Source of the DNA: Nitrospirota bacterium
GTDB lineage: Bacteria; Nitrospirota; Leptospirillia; Leptospirillales; Leptospirillaceae
Reading direction: 5' to 3'
DNA length: 64,000 nucleotides
Assembly: GCA_021810805.1 (NCBI GenBank)
Contig: JAJZHW010000002.1
Coordinates: 32,988-96,987 of the forward strand
Shown in pieces: positions 7,634-16,952 of this stretch. Positions within the stretch are counted from its first letter, which is position 1; every line of letters starts with the position of its first letter. The notes beneath the pieces are model-generated. The model did not search any database. It worked only from the letters and a program-made list of their open reading frames with translations, and was not told where the DNA came from. Position numbers and translations under genes: made by a program.

Positions 7634-7662
7634 TTGACCTCTCATTTTTCCTAGGGTATAGT
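7634..7662 (+). promoter_or_regulatory. Near-consensus promoter for the 44-residue membrane protein
   Basis: -35 TTGACC (7634-7639, 5 of 6), 17-bp spacer, -10 TATAGT (7657-7662, 5 of 6). Predicted start near 7669 gives a leader of about 65 bases. The upstream GTG at 7661 lies inside the -10 box, so it cannot be the translation start. Confidence 0.72.
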
Positions 7663-7735
7663 GTCTTTTGCCAATAAGTCCGACTTTTGGACGACAGAAT
7701 CCGGAATCATCGAAAACTACGACGCGGGGGTTGCT

Positions 7736-7870
7736 ATGCCTTACAAGATGGGTTCCTTCAATCCGACCGATGCCAACTACGCCAACATGACCCTGACGGT
7801 CGTCTTCATCGTCCTGACCGGCGCGGCTCTTCTGACGGCCTTCACCATCATGAAGACCTTCGAGAAGTAA
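7736..7870 (+). CDS. 44-residue single-helix membrane protein behind a strong promoter
   Basis: From ATG 7736 the peptide runs MPYKMGSFNPTDANYANM, then a hydrophobic helix LTVVFIVLTGAALLTAFTIM and the end KTFEK. A GGGGG tract 5 bases upstream may serve as ribosome site. A longer in-frame reading from GTG 7661 is rejected because that codon is part of the -10 box. The strong dedicated promoter and clean membrane topology argue for an abundant small protein, possibly an accessory subunit of a membrane complex. It is not detectably related to the GPS-x-NPI pair at 5.7-6.3 kb. The function is unknown. Confidence 0.65.
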   Translation: MPYKMGSFNPTDANYANMTLTVVFIVLTGAALLTAFTIMKTFEK

Positions 7871-8071
7871 AAAGCTTCACCCCCTCTGGCCTCCGACCCC
7901 GGAGATCAAAGGGATGAGTCTCCCCGGAGTTCCCGGGTTGCGACATCATTTGCCATCATTCTGATACATACATTCCTGAGGGCGGGGTTCCCCCAGATCC
8001 AGGCCGGCAACGGTCGGGGTCCGGGCCTCCCGCCTTTTTTTTCCCTGCACTCCTGAACCCTTCGGGAAGCC

Positions 8072-10432
8072 TTGAAAAAATTCCTGCTGTTCTCTCTTGT
8101 CATTCTCCTCATTCTCGGCACCGCGGCCGGAGTGACGGGGTATTTTGCCTACCAGAAAATCGTCGCGGGGATTCCTTCCGTCGACTTTCTTCGCCATTAC
8201 GTCCCCTTCACCACCTCCCACATTTACGACCGCAACGGCCAGAAGATCGGCTCCTTCTACAAGGAGCGGAGGGAATATCTTCCTCTGGGCCGGATTCCGC
8301 CGCTGATGGTGCACAGCATCCTGGCGGTGGAGGACGAACACTTCTATGAGCATGGGGCCTTGGCCTACGGATCGATCATCCGCGCCGCCCTCTCCGATGC
8401 CCTGGCCGGATATCTCCGCGAGGGGGCCAGCACCATCACCCAGCAGCTGGCCCGGAACATCTTCCTCACCCACAGAAAAACCTTTATCCGGAAGATCCGG
8501 GAAGCCCTTCTCTCCTATCGGATCGAGAAGGTCCTCACCAAAGACGAGATCCTCGAGCTCTACCTCAACCAGATCTATCTGGGGGAGGGGGCCTACGGGG
8601 TCTCGGCGGCCGCCCATACCTATTTCGGAAAGGACCTGGCGGACCTGACCCTTCCGGAGACGGCAATGATCGCCGGAATGATTCGCTCCCCCATCGAGTT
8701 TTCTCCGCTGCTCCATCCCGAGGCGGCCAAGCGGCGTCAATTGGTCGTTCTCCAGCGGATGGTCCGGGTCCATTACATTACCGCCGCGGAGAAGGCAAAG
8801 GCCTATGCATCTCCCCTCGAAATCGTTCCGCCCTCCCACTCCGCAAGTCCCAGCGCCTATTTTCTCGAGTATGTCCGCCAGAAGCTCGAGCGTGAGATGC
8901 CGGCGAAAAAACTCTTCGGGGGGGGGCTGAGGATTTTCACGACCCTTGACCTGAGGATTCAGATTGCCGCCAACATGGCCCTTAGGAAGGGGCTTCGGGC
9001 GATCGACAGGCGGCAGGGCTTCCGGGGGGCCATCCGGGTGCTCAAGCCGAAGGATCTGGGACTCCTTCGGACGAAGACGGTCCTCGGCTCGTCCGCCCAC
9101 GATCTTGAGGATCTGGTGGGGAAACGCATCGATGCCACGGTTCTCTCCGTTTCTCCCAAGGAGGCCCGGATCTCCGTGGACAAGCACCTTGGGCGGATCA
9201 CCCTCGACCATGCCCAGTGGGCCAAGACCATTCTGACCCGCCCGGAGATCAGCCGGGGACGGAAGGTCCTCTCGCCCTTTTCCCTGGACAAGATCCTCCG
9301 GCCCGGATATGTCGTCAGGGTCCACATTCTTTCCTCTCTCCAGAAGAAAAAAGGGTGGATTCTTGAGGGCTCCCTCGATCAGGTGCCGCTCGTTCAGGGG
9401 GCGGTGGTGGCTCTCGATCCCAAGACGGGGGGGATCCTGGCCATGGCGGGGGGGTACAGCTTCGCCCGGAGCAAGTTCAACCGTGCCGTTCAGGCGCTGA
9501 GGCAGCCCGGCTCGGCCTTCAAGGTGATCGACTATGGGGCCGCCCTCGAGAAAGGGTATGCTCCGGGATCGATTCTGAACGACTCGCCCCTGGTCTTTTT
9601 TGATCGCATTCACCATCGGGTGTGGCGACCGAAGGACTTTGAGGCCGGCTTTCTCGGGCCGGTTCCCATGCGCAAGGCGTTGGCCGAATCGATCAATCTT
9701 GCGACCATCCGCCTGGTGCGTCGGGTGGGGGTGGGGTCGGTCATCGGATTTGCCCGCCGGCTGGGCATCACCACCCCTCTTCCCCATGACCTGACCCTGG
9801 CCCTGGGATCGGCAACCGTCAAGCCGATCGAGATTACAGGGGCTTACTCTGTGATCGCCAACGGAGGGGTCAAGGAGACTGTCCACTCCATCGACCGGGT
9901 CTTCGACAACCGAAAGACGACCATCTACCGGTTTACCCCGGATCCTCGCCCCGTCTATGACCCGGCTTACAGCTACCTGATGATCTCCATGATGGAAAGC
10001 GTCATCAAGGAAGGGACGGGGCGGGATGCCCTTTCGCTGGGGGTTTTGCTGGCGGGAAAGACCGGGACGACGAATGACTTCAAGGACGCCTGGTTCATCG
10101 GCTTCTCCCCCGACATCGTCGTGGGCGTCTATACCGGCATGGACGACCATCGTTCCATGGGCCACGGGGAATACGGAGCCAAGGCCGCTCTTCCCATCTG
10201 GATGGATGTGATGAAGACGGCCCTTCCCTTTTTTCCCGGCAGCCATGGTTTCAGGATCCCCGACGACATCGTCGATGTCAGGATCGATCCGGAGACGGGG
10301 CTCAGGGTTCCGCTCACCGCCCAGAAGTTTGTGGTGGAGGAGTACAAAAAGGGGGAAGAGCCCCCTGCCGAGTCGACGACGGGTGCCGCTCCTCCCGATG
10401 CCGGCCTCTACAACCTCGACGGGGCCCCCTGA
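8072..10432 (+). CDS. mrcA: Class A penicillin-binding protein 1A (transglycosylase/transpeptidase)
   Basis: The 786-residue bifunctional peptidoglycan synthase has an N-terminal membrane anchor (residues about 4-26). A GT51 transglycosylase domain follows, with catalytic Glu87 in VEDEHFYEHGA and the GASTITQQLARNIF motif. An OB-like linker leads to the transpeptidase domain: Ser481-x-x-Lys in PGSAFK, the SIN triad in AESINLAT and Lys663 in AGKTGTTNDFKDAW. It polymerises and crosslinks lipid II in the periplasm. The start is TTG 8072, giving MKKFLLF. It stands alone, with no pilM or other shape gene next to it. Confidence 0.93.
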   Translation: MKKFLLFSLVILLILGTAAGVTGYFAYQKIVAGIPSVDFLRHYVPFTTSHIYDRNGQKIGSFYKERREYLPLGRIPPLMVHSILAVEDEHFYEHGALAYGSIIRAALSDALAGYLREGASTITQQLARNIFLTHRKTFIRKIREALLSYRIEKVLTKDEILELYLNQIYLGEGAYGVSAAAHTYFGKDLADLTLPETAMIAGMIRSPIEFSPLLHPEAAKRRQLVVLQRMVRVHYITAAEKAKAYASPLEIVPPSHSASPSAYFLEYVRQKLEREMPAKKLFGGGLRIFTTLDLRIQIAANMALRKGLRAIDRRQGFRGAIRVLKPKDLGLLRTKTVLGSSAHDLEDLVGKRIDATVLSVSPKEARISVDKHLGRITLDHAQWAKTILTRPEISRGRKVLSPFSLDKILRPGYVVRVHILSSLQKKKGWILEGSLDQVPLVQGAVVALDPKTGGILAMAGGYSFARSKFNRAVQALRQPGSAFKVIDYGAALEKGYAPGSILNDSPLVFFDRIHHRVWRPKDFEAGFLGPVPMRKALAESINLATIRLVRRVGVGSVIGFARRLGITTPLPHDLTLALGSATVKPIEITGAYSVIANGGVKETVHSIDRVFDNRKTTIYRFTPDPRPVYDPAYSYLMISMMESVIKEGTGRDALSLGVLLAGKTGTTNDFKDAWFIGFSPDIVVGVYTGMDDHRSMGHGEYGAKAALPIWMDVMKTALPFFPGSHGFRIPDDIVDVRIDPETGLRVPLTAQKFVVEEYKKGEEPPAESTTGAAPPDAGLYNLDGAP

Positions 10433-10577
10433 TCCGCGATCCGCTCCCCTCCCAGCCCGGTCGCCTTCCTCTCCCGCAACCTTCGGCCTGTCGTGCAACC
10501 CTTTCTTCCCGTTTTTTCGCCTCGCATTTTTCGGGGGGAGTCTGTATCATTTTTACGGGTGTGGGGGAGGGAAAACG

Positions 10578-11048
10578 ATGGAAGAGGGGAAGACATCTGA
10601 CAAGGATGGGGGAGATTCCGGGGATTTGATCCGGGAGATTCAACGGCTGCTTCGGGAGAGCGACCGGCGGCTCGAACGGATCGAGAGCGAAGTTCGCGAG
10701 ATGGACGAACGCAATCGCCGAGCTTACGAGAGCCTGGCGGGATCCCTGACCCCCAACCGGAGAGAGTGGACCTACATTGCGGGAGGGGCGGCTGTGGTGG
10801 CGGTCCTTCTGGCCGTTCTCTTCGTCGCTTTTCCCCGGTCCGGATCTTCGCCGGTGCCGCCCTCCTCCGGGCTGGCCCGTCCTGACCAGATGGGCGAAAA
10901 GGACCGGTATGTCTATTTCGTGGGGCGCTGGTATCTGGGTGTGCGCGACCGCATGTCCACGTCGGAGAGACAGTTTCTCGAGAATTACCTGAAGCCCTTC
11001 GACAATATCGATGCCGATCTGAAGGCGCGCAAGGAAGCGGGGCTCTAG
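10578..11048 (+). CDS. Hypothetical coiled-coil membrane protein
   Basis: From ATG 10578, with GGGGGAGGGAAAA just upstream, the 156-residue product starts with a hydrophilic heptad-rich stretch (LIREIQRLLRESDRRLERIE, residues about 18-37) that should form a coiled coil. One transmembrane helix follows near residues 65-85 (AGGAAVVAVLLAVLFVAF). A 65-residue C-terminal part contains WYLGVRDRMSTSERQFLENY. I recognise no family. Topology suggests a cytoplasmic coiled coil and a periplasmic tail. It lies 145 bases after the PBP1A gene on the same strand. Confidence 0.65.
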   Translation: MEEGKTSDKDGGDSGDLIREIQRLLRESDRRLERIESEVREMDERNRRAYESLAGSLTPNRREWTYIAGGAAVVAVLLAVLFVAFPRSGSSPVPPSSGLARPDQMGEKDRYVYFVGRWYLGVRDRMSTSERQFLENYLKPFDNIDADLKARKEAGL

Positions 11049-11189
11049 CCTCCTCCGGGAGTCTTTAGACGCCCTTTCATCCCTCCCTCATTCCTGCCCC
11101 CAGCTTCTCCCTCGACGATGAACCGTTACAAAACCCCCCCAACGACGCCAGGACTCCTCTCTTGGAAGGGGCTTTAAAATGGCCGCCCA

Positions 11190-12026
11190 TCAGGGGGACG
11201 GAGGCGATTTCCGGGGGTCCCGGGGACGGGAGTGGCTGTCGACATAGGCCGCCACATCCCACGCCTGTTGGTCTGTAAGGCTCTTCCCCTTGGAAAGCGG
11301 CATATTCATGCGGAGAAATCCCGCCAGCTCCCGAATGTTGGAGAATCCGGCTCCCTGGTTGTAGGAGTGGGAACCCCAGACAGGAGGAAAGGCGACCTGG
11401 CCGAGATCCGCCTTGGTTCCCTGGCCATCGAGTCCGTGGCAGAGGGCGCAGCGCGCCTCGAACAGAATCTTTCCCCGGCGGGGGCTGGGGGTCTTGTCGG
11501 GTTTGGCAAGGCGGACGATCCCCTGTCCTTTGAGGTAGAGGCCGATGGGAGCCCCCCGGGAGACCCAGTAGGCATAGGCGACGATGGCCTTCATGGTCTC
11601 GCTGTCCACGGGAGGGGGGGTTCCGTTGAGCGAAAAGCGGAAACATCCCTGGATCCTCTCTTCGAGGGTATTGACCTTGTGGTTCTTCGCCCGGTAGCGG
11701 GGGTAGGTTCCGACGGCTCCCCACAGGGGGGCGCTGTAAGGCTTGATCCCCCGGTCGAGATGGCAGGACTCGCAGGTCAGGTCGTTTCCCACATATTTTT
11801 TGGCGTAGAGGTTCGTGTGGATGAAGATGAGCTCACCCTTGCGGATCAGGCGGCCCAAGGGTCCGTCGGGAAGGCTTCCCTCGGCGGGAGGGGCGAAGAA
11901 CTGGAAGTTCTGGGTCCCGGAGGAGGCCCGGGCTTCGGAGGGCTCCAACGCGGCCGGAAGTGAAAGGGCGAGAAGAAGAGCGAGGACGACCCGGAGCGTT
12001 CCGGGGGATGTCGAACCGGTCTTCAT
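11190..12026 (-). CDS. Diheme c-type cytochrome, thiosulfate dehydrogenase TsdA-like
   Basis: This 278-residue exported protein has two heme sites: C85ESCH89 and C193ALCH197. The surroundings match TsdA: YVGNDLTCESCHLDRG, SAPLWGAVGTYPRYR, TLEERIQGCFRFSLNG and, in the second half, FPPVWGSHSYNQGAG and NMPLSKG. Cys128 in IQGCFRFS sits where TsdA has its unusual axial Cys ligand. TsdA couples two thiosulfates to tetrathionate in the periplasm. The reading rests on recognised motifs, not an alignment, so a related diheme cytochrome remains possible. Its ATG overlaps the stop of the c4-like gene upstream by 4 bases. Confidence 0.72.
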   Translation of the reverse strand: MKTGSTSPGTLRVVLALLLALSLPAALEPSEARASSGTQNFQFFAPPAEGSLPDGPLGRLIRKGELIFIHTNLYAKKYVGNDLTCESCHLDRGIKPYSAPLWGAVGTYPRYRAKNHKVNTLEERIQGCFRFSLNGTPPPVDSETMKAIVAYAYWVSRGAPIGLYLKGQGIVRLAKPDKTPSPRRGKILFEARCALCHGLDGQGTKADLGQVAFPPVWGSHSYNQGAGFSNIRELAGFLRMNMPLSKGKSLTDQQAWDVAAYVDSHSRPRDPRKSPPSP

Positions 12027-12859
12027 GGACGGGGGACCTCCTTCTTCTCCGGGATCAGCCGGAGCCTTTCGGGTGAGTTTTTACGGGAGATCGTTCCGTA
12101 GTCCGGAGGGGTGAGGCTTGCGAAGTACTGGGCCACCGCCTTGATCTCCCTGTTCTTGAGTTTGGAGGCGATTCCCCTCATCAGCCCTTCCGGGTCGTCT
12201 TTTCTGTCGACGACGGCGAAGCTCTTGATCTGCTGCATCAAATAGGTCTTGCTCTGTCCGGCAATGTAGGGAAAGTTCGGAGGAATGCCCCGGCCGTCCT
12301 CTCCGTGGCAGAGGATGCAGGCCGGAATGTTTCTGTCCCAGAGCCCCCGGCGGGCGATGCGCCGGCCGAGGGGCTGGAGAGACGGATCGAACTCCGAGGG
12401 GTCGTGAAGCTTGGGGGTTCGAACGGTCGAATAGTAGAGAGCGACGGCCCGAATGTCGCTCTTCGAAAAGTTCCTGACGACCCGGCTCATAAAGGGAGAG
12501 AATCGGGTTCCCTTCTGGACCCCCCGAATTTCCCGGTAGATATAGGTCTCGGTCTGTCCGGCGATCCGGGGAATCCCCACCGAGGGCATCCCTCCCCCGT
12601 TGATCCGATGGCACTCGGCACAGGCGGTCGACCCGGAAAACCCGTTTCCCTTCATGGCGATCAGATGCCCCAGAGCGATTTCCTCCTCCCGGCTTCCTCC
12701 CGCCCAAGCCAAGGGCGTATCCCCAGAAAACAGGGGCAGAGGGCCAAGGGCGAGGAGCGACAGGAGCAGAACCGGTCGTCCCAAAAAAAAGAGGAGGTGC
12801 CGGGCCAGGAAAGGCGCGGTGAGATTTTTCCAAAGAGGCCTGGGGGAGTCGGGGGCCAT
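12023..12859 (-). CDS. Diheme cytochrome c4-like protein (TsdB-like electron partner)
   Basis: The 278-residue protein has a long N-terminal hydrophobic segment (residues about 20-45) for export or anchoring. Two heme sites follow, C80AECH84 and C181ILCH185, each in a cytochrome c4-type half (PRIAGQTETYIYREI and PYIAGQSKTYLMQQI). c4 cytochromes shuttle electrons to terminal oxidases, and TsdB, the natural acceptor of TsdA, is of this type. The 4-base overlap with the TsdA-like gene supports a functional pair. An AGGA about 9 bases upstream of ATG 12859 fits this start. Confidence 0.78.
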   Translation of the reverse strand: MAPDSPRPLWKNLTAPFLARHLLFFLGRPVLLLSLLALGPLPLFSGDTPLAWAGGSREEEIALGHLIAMKGNGFSGSTACAECHRINGGGMPSVGIPRIAGQTETYIYREIRGVQKGTRFSPFMSRVVRNFSKSDIRAVALYYSTVRTPKLHDPSEFDPSLQPLGRRIARRGLWDRNIPACILCHGEDGRGIPPNFPYIAGQSKTYLMQQIKSFAVVDRKDDPEGLMRGIASKLKNREIKAVAQYFASLTPPDYGTISRKNSPERLRLIPEKKEVPRP

Positions 12860-13113
12860 CGGGAGTCTTCCTGAGAAACGTCATGGCATCCTATTCCGGT
12901 GGGGTACCGGACCTTCTTGTCTCCCATTATCGAATCTCCCGCTCAACTCTGCAAGGCGGGGGGAGCCCGGAATGATGAACAGTCCCCACATCCGGGAAGA
13001 AGGCCGCTATCGCGTCGACGAAGCCTTAGAGGGGCAGGGGCGTCTTGAACGTATTGAAAAAAATCCGCATAATCTGAACGTGATCCCCCGTCTCTCCCTC
13101 CCTGGCTCCGGAC

Positions 13114-13140
13114 GATTCCCGGCGAATCTTCTTTTTTTTT
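13114..13140 (+). terminator. Rho-independent terminator with no recognised plus-strand gene in front
   Basis: GATTC-CCGGC-GAATC hairpin (13114-13128) followed by TTC and nine Ts (13132-13140). It precedes gapA and could insulate it. The rest of the 426-base gap (12860-13285) shows no convincing gene: a 56-codon ORF at 12972-13142 would run through this terminator. The terminator may end a small RNA; see findings. Confidence 0.6.
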
Positions 13141-13282
13141 AGCCGACGGTCCTTTGCGAGACTTGTCCGGAGATGGGTCCTTCTGGACTTCGGACGGGAG
13201 ATTCGTGGAAGAGACGATGTTCATGTTGACCTGACTGAACCGGACTGATTTGGCGACAACAATTTTTGTGGAAAATAGGTGA

Positions 13283-14311
<1,029 letters not shown>

Positions 14312-14392
14312 CCCCGAAAGGGGGAGCGGACCCGCTCCCCGGGGCTTACGACCGACCCTTCCCCGGGAGGTTCCGGGAATACTGGAGGTGAG

Positions 14393-15589
14393 ATGGAGCG
14401 CTCCAAACGGTGCGTCGACCAGATTGATGTCAAAAACAAGCGGGTCTTTCTTCGGGCGGACTTCAACGTTCCCCTCGACGGAGACACCCACATTACCGAT
14501 GACCGCCGGATCCGCTCCTCCCTCCCGACCATCAACTATCTGATCGACGAGGGAGCCCGGGTCATTCTGGCCTCCCATCTCGGACGGCCCAAGGGTGCTC
14601 CCGACGCTCGCTACTCCATGGCTCCGGTGGCCAAAAGACTCTCCCGCCTCCTCTCGAAGGATGTCCACTATACGGGAGAGCTTGTAGGTCCCGCGGTGGA
14701 AAGGGAGATCGAGCGCCTCAAGCCCGGGGAGATCTTCCTCCTTGAAAACCTGCGCTTCGACAAGGGAGAGGAGGCCAATGACCTCGAGTTTTCGAAGAAG
14801 CTCGCGAATCTGGCCGACGTCTATGTCAACGACGCCTTCGGGGCCGCCCATCGAAGCCATGCCTCGGTGGTGGGCATCACCCAATTCGTCCGGGAGCTCT
14901 CCATCGGCTTTTTGATGAAAAAGGAGGTCTCCTACCTCAAAGGGGCCATCACCAACCCGACCCGCCCCCTGGTGGCGATTCTGGGGGGTGGAAAGGTCTC
15001 GAGCAAGCTGGGGGTCATCTCGAACCTCCACGAGAAGGTCGACAAGATGATCATCGGCGGCGGCATGGCCTTCACCTTCTATCGGGCGATGGGGCTGGAG
15101 ACCGGACGCTCCCTCGTGGAGGAGAACCTCGTGGAGATGGCCCGGGAGATGCTGAACCGCTCGCGGGAGAGAAACGTCAAGTTCTATCTTCCGATGGACT
15201 GCGTGGTGGCGGAGAGCCGGGAGCCGAACGCCCCGACAAAGATCGTTCCCTACCAGGAGATTCCTCCGGGATGGATCGCCTTAGACATCGGTCCCGCCTC
15301 CGTGAAGCTATTTTCCGAGGTTCTCGAGAACGCCAAGACGATCCTCTGGAACGGACCGATGGGCGTCTTCGAGGAGGATGCCTTCTCCCGGGGAACCTTT
15401 GCCATGGCCCACTCGGTGGGGAACTGCTACGCCCTGACCATCGTGGGCGGAGGCGATACGGCTCTGGCCGTCCACCGGGCCGGAGAGTCGGACAACATGA
15501 CCTTCATCTCCACCGGCGGCGGCGCCGCCCTCGAGCTTCTCGAAGGGAAGGAACTTCCTGGACTCTCCGTGATTCCCGATGGCGACTGA
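14393..15589 (+). CDS. pgk: Phosphoglycerate kinase
   Basis: At 398 residues it has the normal PGK length. The N-domain signature VFLRADFNVPLDG, the substrate arginine region ILASHLGRPKG, the hinge/nucleotide domain VAILGGGKVSSKLGVISNL and the C-terminal STGGGAALELLEGKELPG are all seen. It exchanges phosphate between 1,3-bisphosphoglycerate and ADP. GGAGGTGAG precedes ATG 14393. It follows gap by 81 bases and precedes tpiA by 75, so one operon is likely. Confidence 0.95.
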   Translation: MERSKRCVDQIDVKNKRVFLRADFNVPLDGDTHITDDRRIRSSLPTINYLIDEGARVILASHLGRPKGAPDARYSMAPVAKRLSRLLSKDVHYTGELVGPAVEREIERLKPGEIFLLENLRFDKGEEANDLEFSKKLANLADVYVNDAFGAAHRSHASVVGITQFVRELSIGFLMKKEVSYLKGAITNPTRPLVAILGGGKVSSKLGVISNLHEKVDKMIIGGGMAFTFYRAMGLETGRSLVEENLVEMAREMLNRSRERNVKFYLPMDCVVAESREPNAPTKIVPYQEIPPGWIALDIGPASVKLFSEVLENAKTILWNGPMGVFEEDAFSRGTFAMAHSVGNCYALTIVGGGDTALAVHRAGESDNMTFISTGGGAALELLEGKELPGLSVIPDGD

Positions 15590-15664
15590 ACCTGGGGCCA
15601 GGGCCGGCGCGAGCCTCATGGGCGGGGTCCGGGTGACCCGGATCTCCTCCGTGGAGGCTCTTTC

Positions 15665-16432
15665 ATGCTGATGGTGGCCAACTGGAAGATGAACATGGAT
15701 CGGGATGCCATCGTCGGCTATCTCGATATCCTCGCCCGAGAGGGCCGTTGGCCACGGTGGTGCGCTCATGGCTATCGGCTCGTTTTGGCCCCCCCGGCGG
15801 TCTATCTCGATGTTCTCATGCACGAGCTTCGGGAGCGGGAGCTTCCCTTCTGGGTCGTGGCCCAGAACATGTGCGCCCACGAGAAGGGAGCCTACACCGG
15901 AGAGGTGAGCGCGGACATGCTCCGGGATCTGGGTCTCAATGGGGTGATCCTCGGCCATTCGGAACGCCGCCGGCTCTTCGGAGAGACCGATGCCCACGTT
16001 GCCGCAAAGACGGCGTTGGCCCTGTCGCGAGAGCTTGTCCCCATCGTCTGTTTCGGGGAGACGGAGGAGGAGCGGCTCTCGAAGGACCATGCCAGGGTGT
16101 GGGAGAGACAGATCGCTCCCGTCTGGAAAGAGGTCCAGAAGGCAAGGTCCTCCGGTTCGGAGACCCCGGTCTATTTCGCCTATGAGCCGGTCTGGGCCAT
16201 CGGCACGGGGCGAACCGCCGCCCTGGACGATATCCGGGAGGTGGCCTGGACCCTTCGGGAATCCTTCGGCCATGACTGTGCCTCGGGGCTCCTCTATGGA
16301 GGTTCGGTGAACGACGAGAGCCTCTCCGTGCTGGTGGAAAAGGGAACGGTGTACGGGTTTCTCGTGGGGGGAGCTTTCCTCGATCCCGAGGCCGTTCTTC
16401 GCTCCTTCAACCGCCTCTTTCCCCATCCCTGA
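15665..16432 (+). CDS. tpiA: Triosephosphate isomerase
   Basis: The 255-residue TIM barrel interconverts dihydroxyacetone phosphate and glyceraldehyde-3-phosphate. Lys8 (ANWKMN), His98 (ILGHSERR) and Glu174 (AYEPVWAIGTG) are the catalytic set, and the phosphate-binding GGSVN and GGAFLDP loops are present. GTGGAGG lies 7-13 bases upstream of ATG 15665. The N-terminus is a few residues shorter than usual, since family members often begin MRKPLIAGNWK. Confidence 0.95.
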   Translation: MLMVANWKMNMDRDAIVGYLDILAREGRWPRWCAHGYRLVLAPPAVYLDVLMHELRERELPFWVVAQNMCAHEKGAYTGEVSADMLRDLGLNGVILGHSERRRLFGETDAHVAAKTALALSRELVPIVCFGETEEERLSKDHARVWERQIAPVWKEVQKARSSGSETPVYFAYEPVWAIGTGRTAALDDIREVAWTLRESFGHDCASGLLYGGSVNDESLSVLVEKGTVYGFLVGGAFLDPEAVLRSFNRLFPHP

Positions 16433-16552
16433 CGACGAGGAGCAAGCCAACGGACCGGCCCTGGAAGATTGGGGGGATTTTTTGCTGATTCGTTCTCATT
16501 GGATCGTATCGCATCAGTTTTTGGAACGCCTTAACGAAAGGACCTTTTTTTC

Positions 16553-16882
16553 ATGACTATTCTCATTACCGCCATTCACGTGCTGACATGCCTCCTCATT
16601 GTCGCCGCCGTTCTTCTCCAGTCGGGCAAGGGGGCCGAGACCGGCGTGATGATCGGCGGTTCGTCCCAGTCGATGTTCGGTGCCCAGGGCGCCACGCCCT
16701 TTCTGAGCAAGCTCACCGTGGTTCTCGCCACCGTCTTCATGGTGACATCCCTTTCCCTGGCCCTCATCAAGCAAAACGCCGTCGGCCCCTCTCTCCTTCT
16801 CAACACCCCGGTCAAGGCCCTTCCGGCTCCCTCGGCCCCGGCTCAGGCCCCCGTTCCGGCTCCTTCGGCCAAAAAGCCCTGA
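16553..16882 (+). CDS. secG: Preprotein translocase subunit SecG
   Basis: The 109-residue protein has two transmembrane helices (residues about 3-22 and 56-75). Between them lies the SecG hallmark loop QSGKGAETGVMIGGSSQSMF followed by GAQGATPFLSK. It joins SecYE to assist preprotein export. The C-terminal tail is rich in Pro and Ala (PAPSAPAQAPVPAPSAKKP), somewhat longer than in enteric SecG. Its position after tpiA is a common arrangement. Confidence 0.92.
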   Translation: MTILITAIHVLTCLLIVAAVLLQSGKGAETGVMIGGSSQSMFGAQGATPFLSKLTVVLATVFMVTSLSLALIKQNAVGPSLLLNTPVKALPAPSAPAQAPVPAPSAKKP

Positions 16883-16952
16883 CGGAAGGACCCGCCATGA
16901 GGTCCGGGAGCCCGTCGATCCCCCGTCGAGACGACCGCTCTCGAGGGCTCCG

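Noticed and set aside
7661..7735. GTG 7661 as start of the small membrane protein
   Set aside because: The GTG lies in the -10 box TATAGT; the ATG at 7736 is used instead.
7946..10498. 850-codon minus-strand ORF
   Set aside because: Antisense shadow of the PBP1A gene, which has all catalytic motifs.
12972..13142. 56-codon ORF in the gap before gap
   Set aside because: It has a purine-rich site but runs through the terminator hairpin and T-run at 13114-13140 and has no motif.
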